A stretch of DNA of 7,939 nt. Origin: an uncultured Tissierellia bacterium. GTDB taxonomy: Bacteria; Bacillota; Clostridia; Tissierellales; Peptoniphilaceae. The position numbers and the translations under genes are program-made. The DNA lies in NCBI GenBank assembly GCA_947253765.1, contig CAMYAK010000020.1, forward strand, positions 1-7,939. Reading direction: 5' to 3'. The notes below the pieces were generated by a model, which saw nothing but the letters and a program-made list of their open reading frames with translations, was not told where the DNA came from and searched no databases. Of this stretch, positions 6,806 through 7,939 are shown in pieces; position 1 is the first letter of the stretch, and each line of letters begins with the position of its first letter.

Positions 6806-6873
6806 TAAAACTCCTTCCCGGTAGTACTTTCAACTTACTATAAAATAAGCCGTATTATCAGGAAGGAGTTTTA
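6806..6873. repeat. 13-bp perfect inverted repeat between convergent genes, candidate bidirectional terminator
   Basis: TAAAACTCCTTCC (6806-6818) is the exact reverse complement of GGAAGGAGTTTTA (6861-6873), with 42 bases between. It fills most of the 100-bp gap between the convergent lipoprotein and ATPase genes. Each outward arm ends in TTTTA, and on the minus strand a further T-rich stretch (TATTTTT) follows, so a two-way terminator is plausible. A 42-nt loop is unusually large for that, although a small inner stem TAGTA (6822-6826) / TACTA (6836-6840) could shorten it. The right arm resembles a strong Shine-Dalgarno sequence before the ATG at 6873, which the left arm would mask. Confidence 0.6.
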
Positions 6874-6875
6874 TG

Positions 6876-7937
6876 TTATACCACAGGCAATTCCACATGA
6901 CTATTTATTGGAATTTGATCAGGATAACCCAAATTTTCTTCACTGTCATGATCAAAAAGATGGATCCTTTCTTCCGGAAAGCTAAGATAAACTTTTTCTC
7001 CAAGTTTAACCGGAATTTCTTCACAGACAGCAACAATTTCCTTATCTCCAATATTTATATAAGCACTTTTCTTAGCACCTAAATCCTCAACATATTGCAG
7101 AACAGCTTCAAGGCCATTTGAAGAAGAGTTGGCACCAAGTTTTATTGCTTCAGGCCTTATACCAAAATATATTTTATCCTTACTATAATTTTTTATTTGG
7201 TTAATCCACATTTCATTCAACACATATTTAGCACCGTTTATATTCAAAGTGGTGTTTCCATCATATTCGGCATCGATAATATTTGTAGGCGGAGATCCTA
7301 TAAATTTCGCAACAAATACATTAGCCGGTCTATGATAAACCATATAGGGAGTATCAACCATTTGAACCTTACCCTTGTGGAGAAGAGCAATTCTTTGTCC
7401 TACGGTCATTGCCTCAACTTGGTCATGGGTAACATAAACAAGGGTTTGAGAGAAGAGCTCATGTATCTTAACCAATTCTTTTCTTGCGCTTGCTCTTAAA
7501 AGGGCATCAAGATTAGAAAGCGGCTCATCCAGAAGAAGGTAGGGAGCATTTTTTACAAGTCCGCGAGCAAGGGCTACACGTTGTCTCTGTCCACCGGAAA
7601 GTTCTCTTGGCGTTCTATCCTTTAAATCTTCAAGACTCAAAATTTTTAGAACTGTATTAAGACGATTTTTTATTTTTTCCGGATCAACCTTGTGCACCTT
7701 TAAAGAATATACAATGTTTTCTTCAACGGTCATATGGGGATACAAGGCATAGTTTTGGAAAACCATAGCTATATTGCGCTTACCGGCAGGAATATTATTG
7801 ACAATTTCTCCTCCCATTGTCAGCTCCCCATCAGAAATTTCCTCAAGTCCTGCTATCATACGAAGAGTTGTGGATTTACCGCAGCCTAATGGAATAGTTA
7901 AATAAGTACATACTAAAGCCCCAGGCGTTAAATTCAA
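6876..7937 (-). CDS. Sugar ABC importer ATPase, MsmX/MalK/UgpC type, 5'-truncated at the window edge
   Basis: The nucleotide-binding subunit of a carbohydrate (CUT1-type) ABC importer, peripheral to the inner face of the membrane. Residue numbers count from the TTG at 7937, which is only the first start-like codon at the edge and has no visible ribosome binding site; about 25-30 residues are expected upstream. Seen in order: GCGKSTTLRMIAG (18-30), Q-loop Q61 in MVFQNYALYPHMTV, signature LSGGQRQRVALARG (113-126), Walker B YLLLDEP (133-139) with E138, the D-loop SNLD, switch H171 in YVTHDQVEAMT, FIGSPPTN near 235, and a C-terminal OB/TOBE-like regulatory domain ending ...HVELPVV. The family's usual GPSGCGKST is replaced by IPLGCGKST, so the first Walker A Gly is missing and the preceding strand looks foreign (bases about 7887-7937). 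Partner permeases and binding protein would lie off the right edge, or it may be a shared MsmX-like ATPase. Confidence 0.88.
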   Translation of the reverse strand: MNLTPGALVCTYLTIPLGCGKSTTLRMIAGLEEISDGELTMGGEIVNNIPAGKRNIAMVFQNYALYPHMTVEENIVYSLKVHKVDPEKIKNRLNTVLKILSLEDLKDRTPRELSGGQRQRVALARGLVKNAPYLLLDEPLSNLDALLRASARKELVKIHELFSQTLVYVTHDQVEAMTVGQRIALLHKGKVQMVDTPYMVYHRPANVFVAKFIGSPPTNIIDAEYDGNTTLNINGAKYVLNEMWINQIKNYSKDKIYFGIRPEAIKLGANSSSNGLEAVLQYVEDLGAKKSAYINIGDKEIVAVCEEIPVKLGEKVYLSFPEERIHLFDHDSEENLGYPDQIPINSHVELPVV

Positions 7938-7939
7938 CG

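Noticed and set aside
6797..6806. Palindrome AAAATATTTT after the lipoprotein gene
   Set aside because: Short and made only of A and T in an AT-rich gap; expected by chance.
6873..7082. 69-aa plus-strand reading frame with a good GGAAGGAG site before its ATG
   Set aside because: It lies wholly antisense to the conserved C-terminal domain of the ATPase, and its composition is that of a reversed coding strand. The ribosome-site look is explained by the inverted-repeat arm. It is kept only as part of a finding, not called as a gene.
7197..7499. 100-aa plus-strand reading frame
   Set aside because: Antisense to the signature and Walker B part of the ATPase, which is clearly the real gene; no ribosome site and no recognisable domain.
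1..7939. CRISPR arrays, tRNA or rRNA genes, insertion sequences, recombinase genes
   Set aside because: No regularly spaced repeats, no cloverleaf-like or rRNA-like sequence and no transposase or integrase motifs were seen on either strand.

Overview
The window looks like chromosomal DNA from a low-GC Gram-positive anaerobe (Firmicutes, clostridial or Tissierellia-like). The evidence is AGGAGG-type ribosome binding sites in front of most starts, a lipoprotein of the DUF3048/YerB family with a clean lipobox, an FtsX-type permease, and frequent AGG arginine codons. No genus can be assigned from the sequence alone. Both ends cut through genes.

Layout: (1) 2-1471 (+), the 3' part of a very AT-rich FtsX-like ABC permease, open to the left edge. 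(2) 1537-3805 (+), a translationally coupled pair: a GtrB/CsbB-like polyprenyl-phosphate glycosyltransferase and a polytopic DUF6056/GT-C-like membrane protein, together a plausible cell-surface glycosylation unit. (3) 3806-3938, a structured intergenic region with two hairpins, an 8-bp tandem repeat and a palindrome inside a candidate promoter. (4) 3939-4703 (+), a classical short-chain dehydrogenase. (5) 4704-4828, an intergenic hairpin. (6) 4829-5692 (+), a beta-hydroxyacid dehydrogenase of the GarR/3-hydroxyisobutyrate dehydrogenase family, followed 27 bp later by (7) 5720-6775 (+), a DUF3048 lipoprotein. (8) 6806-6873, a 13-bp inverted repeat between convergent genes. (9) 6876-7937 (-), the C-terminal ~95% of an MsmX/MalK/UgpC-type sugar-ABC-importer ATPase running off the right edge, with an abnormal Walker A region at the extreme edge.

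How the genes work together: the two glycosylation genes almost certainly form one functional unit. The two dehydrogenases are NAD(P)-dependent and might act in one hydroxyacid or sugar-acid route, but a hairpin separates them and nothing fixes their substrates. The permease, lipoprotein and ATPase are unrelated to each other as far as the sequence shows. Base composition changes sharply: about 25% GC in the permease, about 50-57% in samples from the middle genes, about 35% in the ATPase gene (hand-counted 60-base samples).

I see no convincing undescribed multi-gene system. The items most worth checking are the abnormal Walker A at the right edge, the inverted repeat that would bury a Shine-Dalgarno-like sequence, the palindrome in the dehydrogenase promoter, and the glycosylation pair that lacks a visible flippase.
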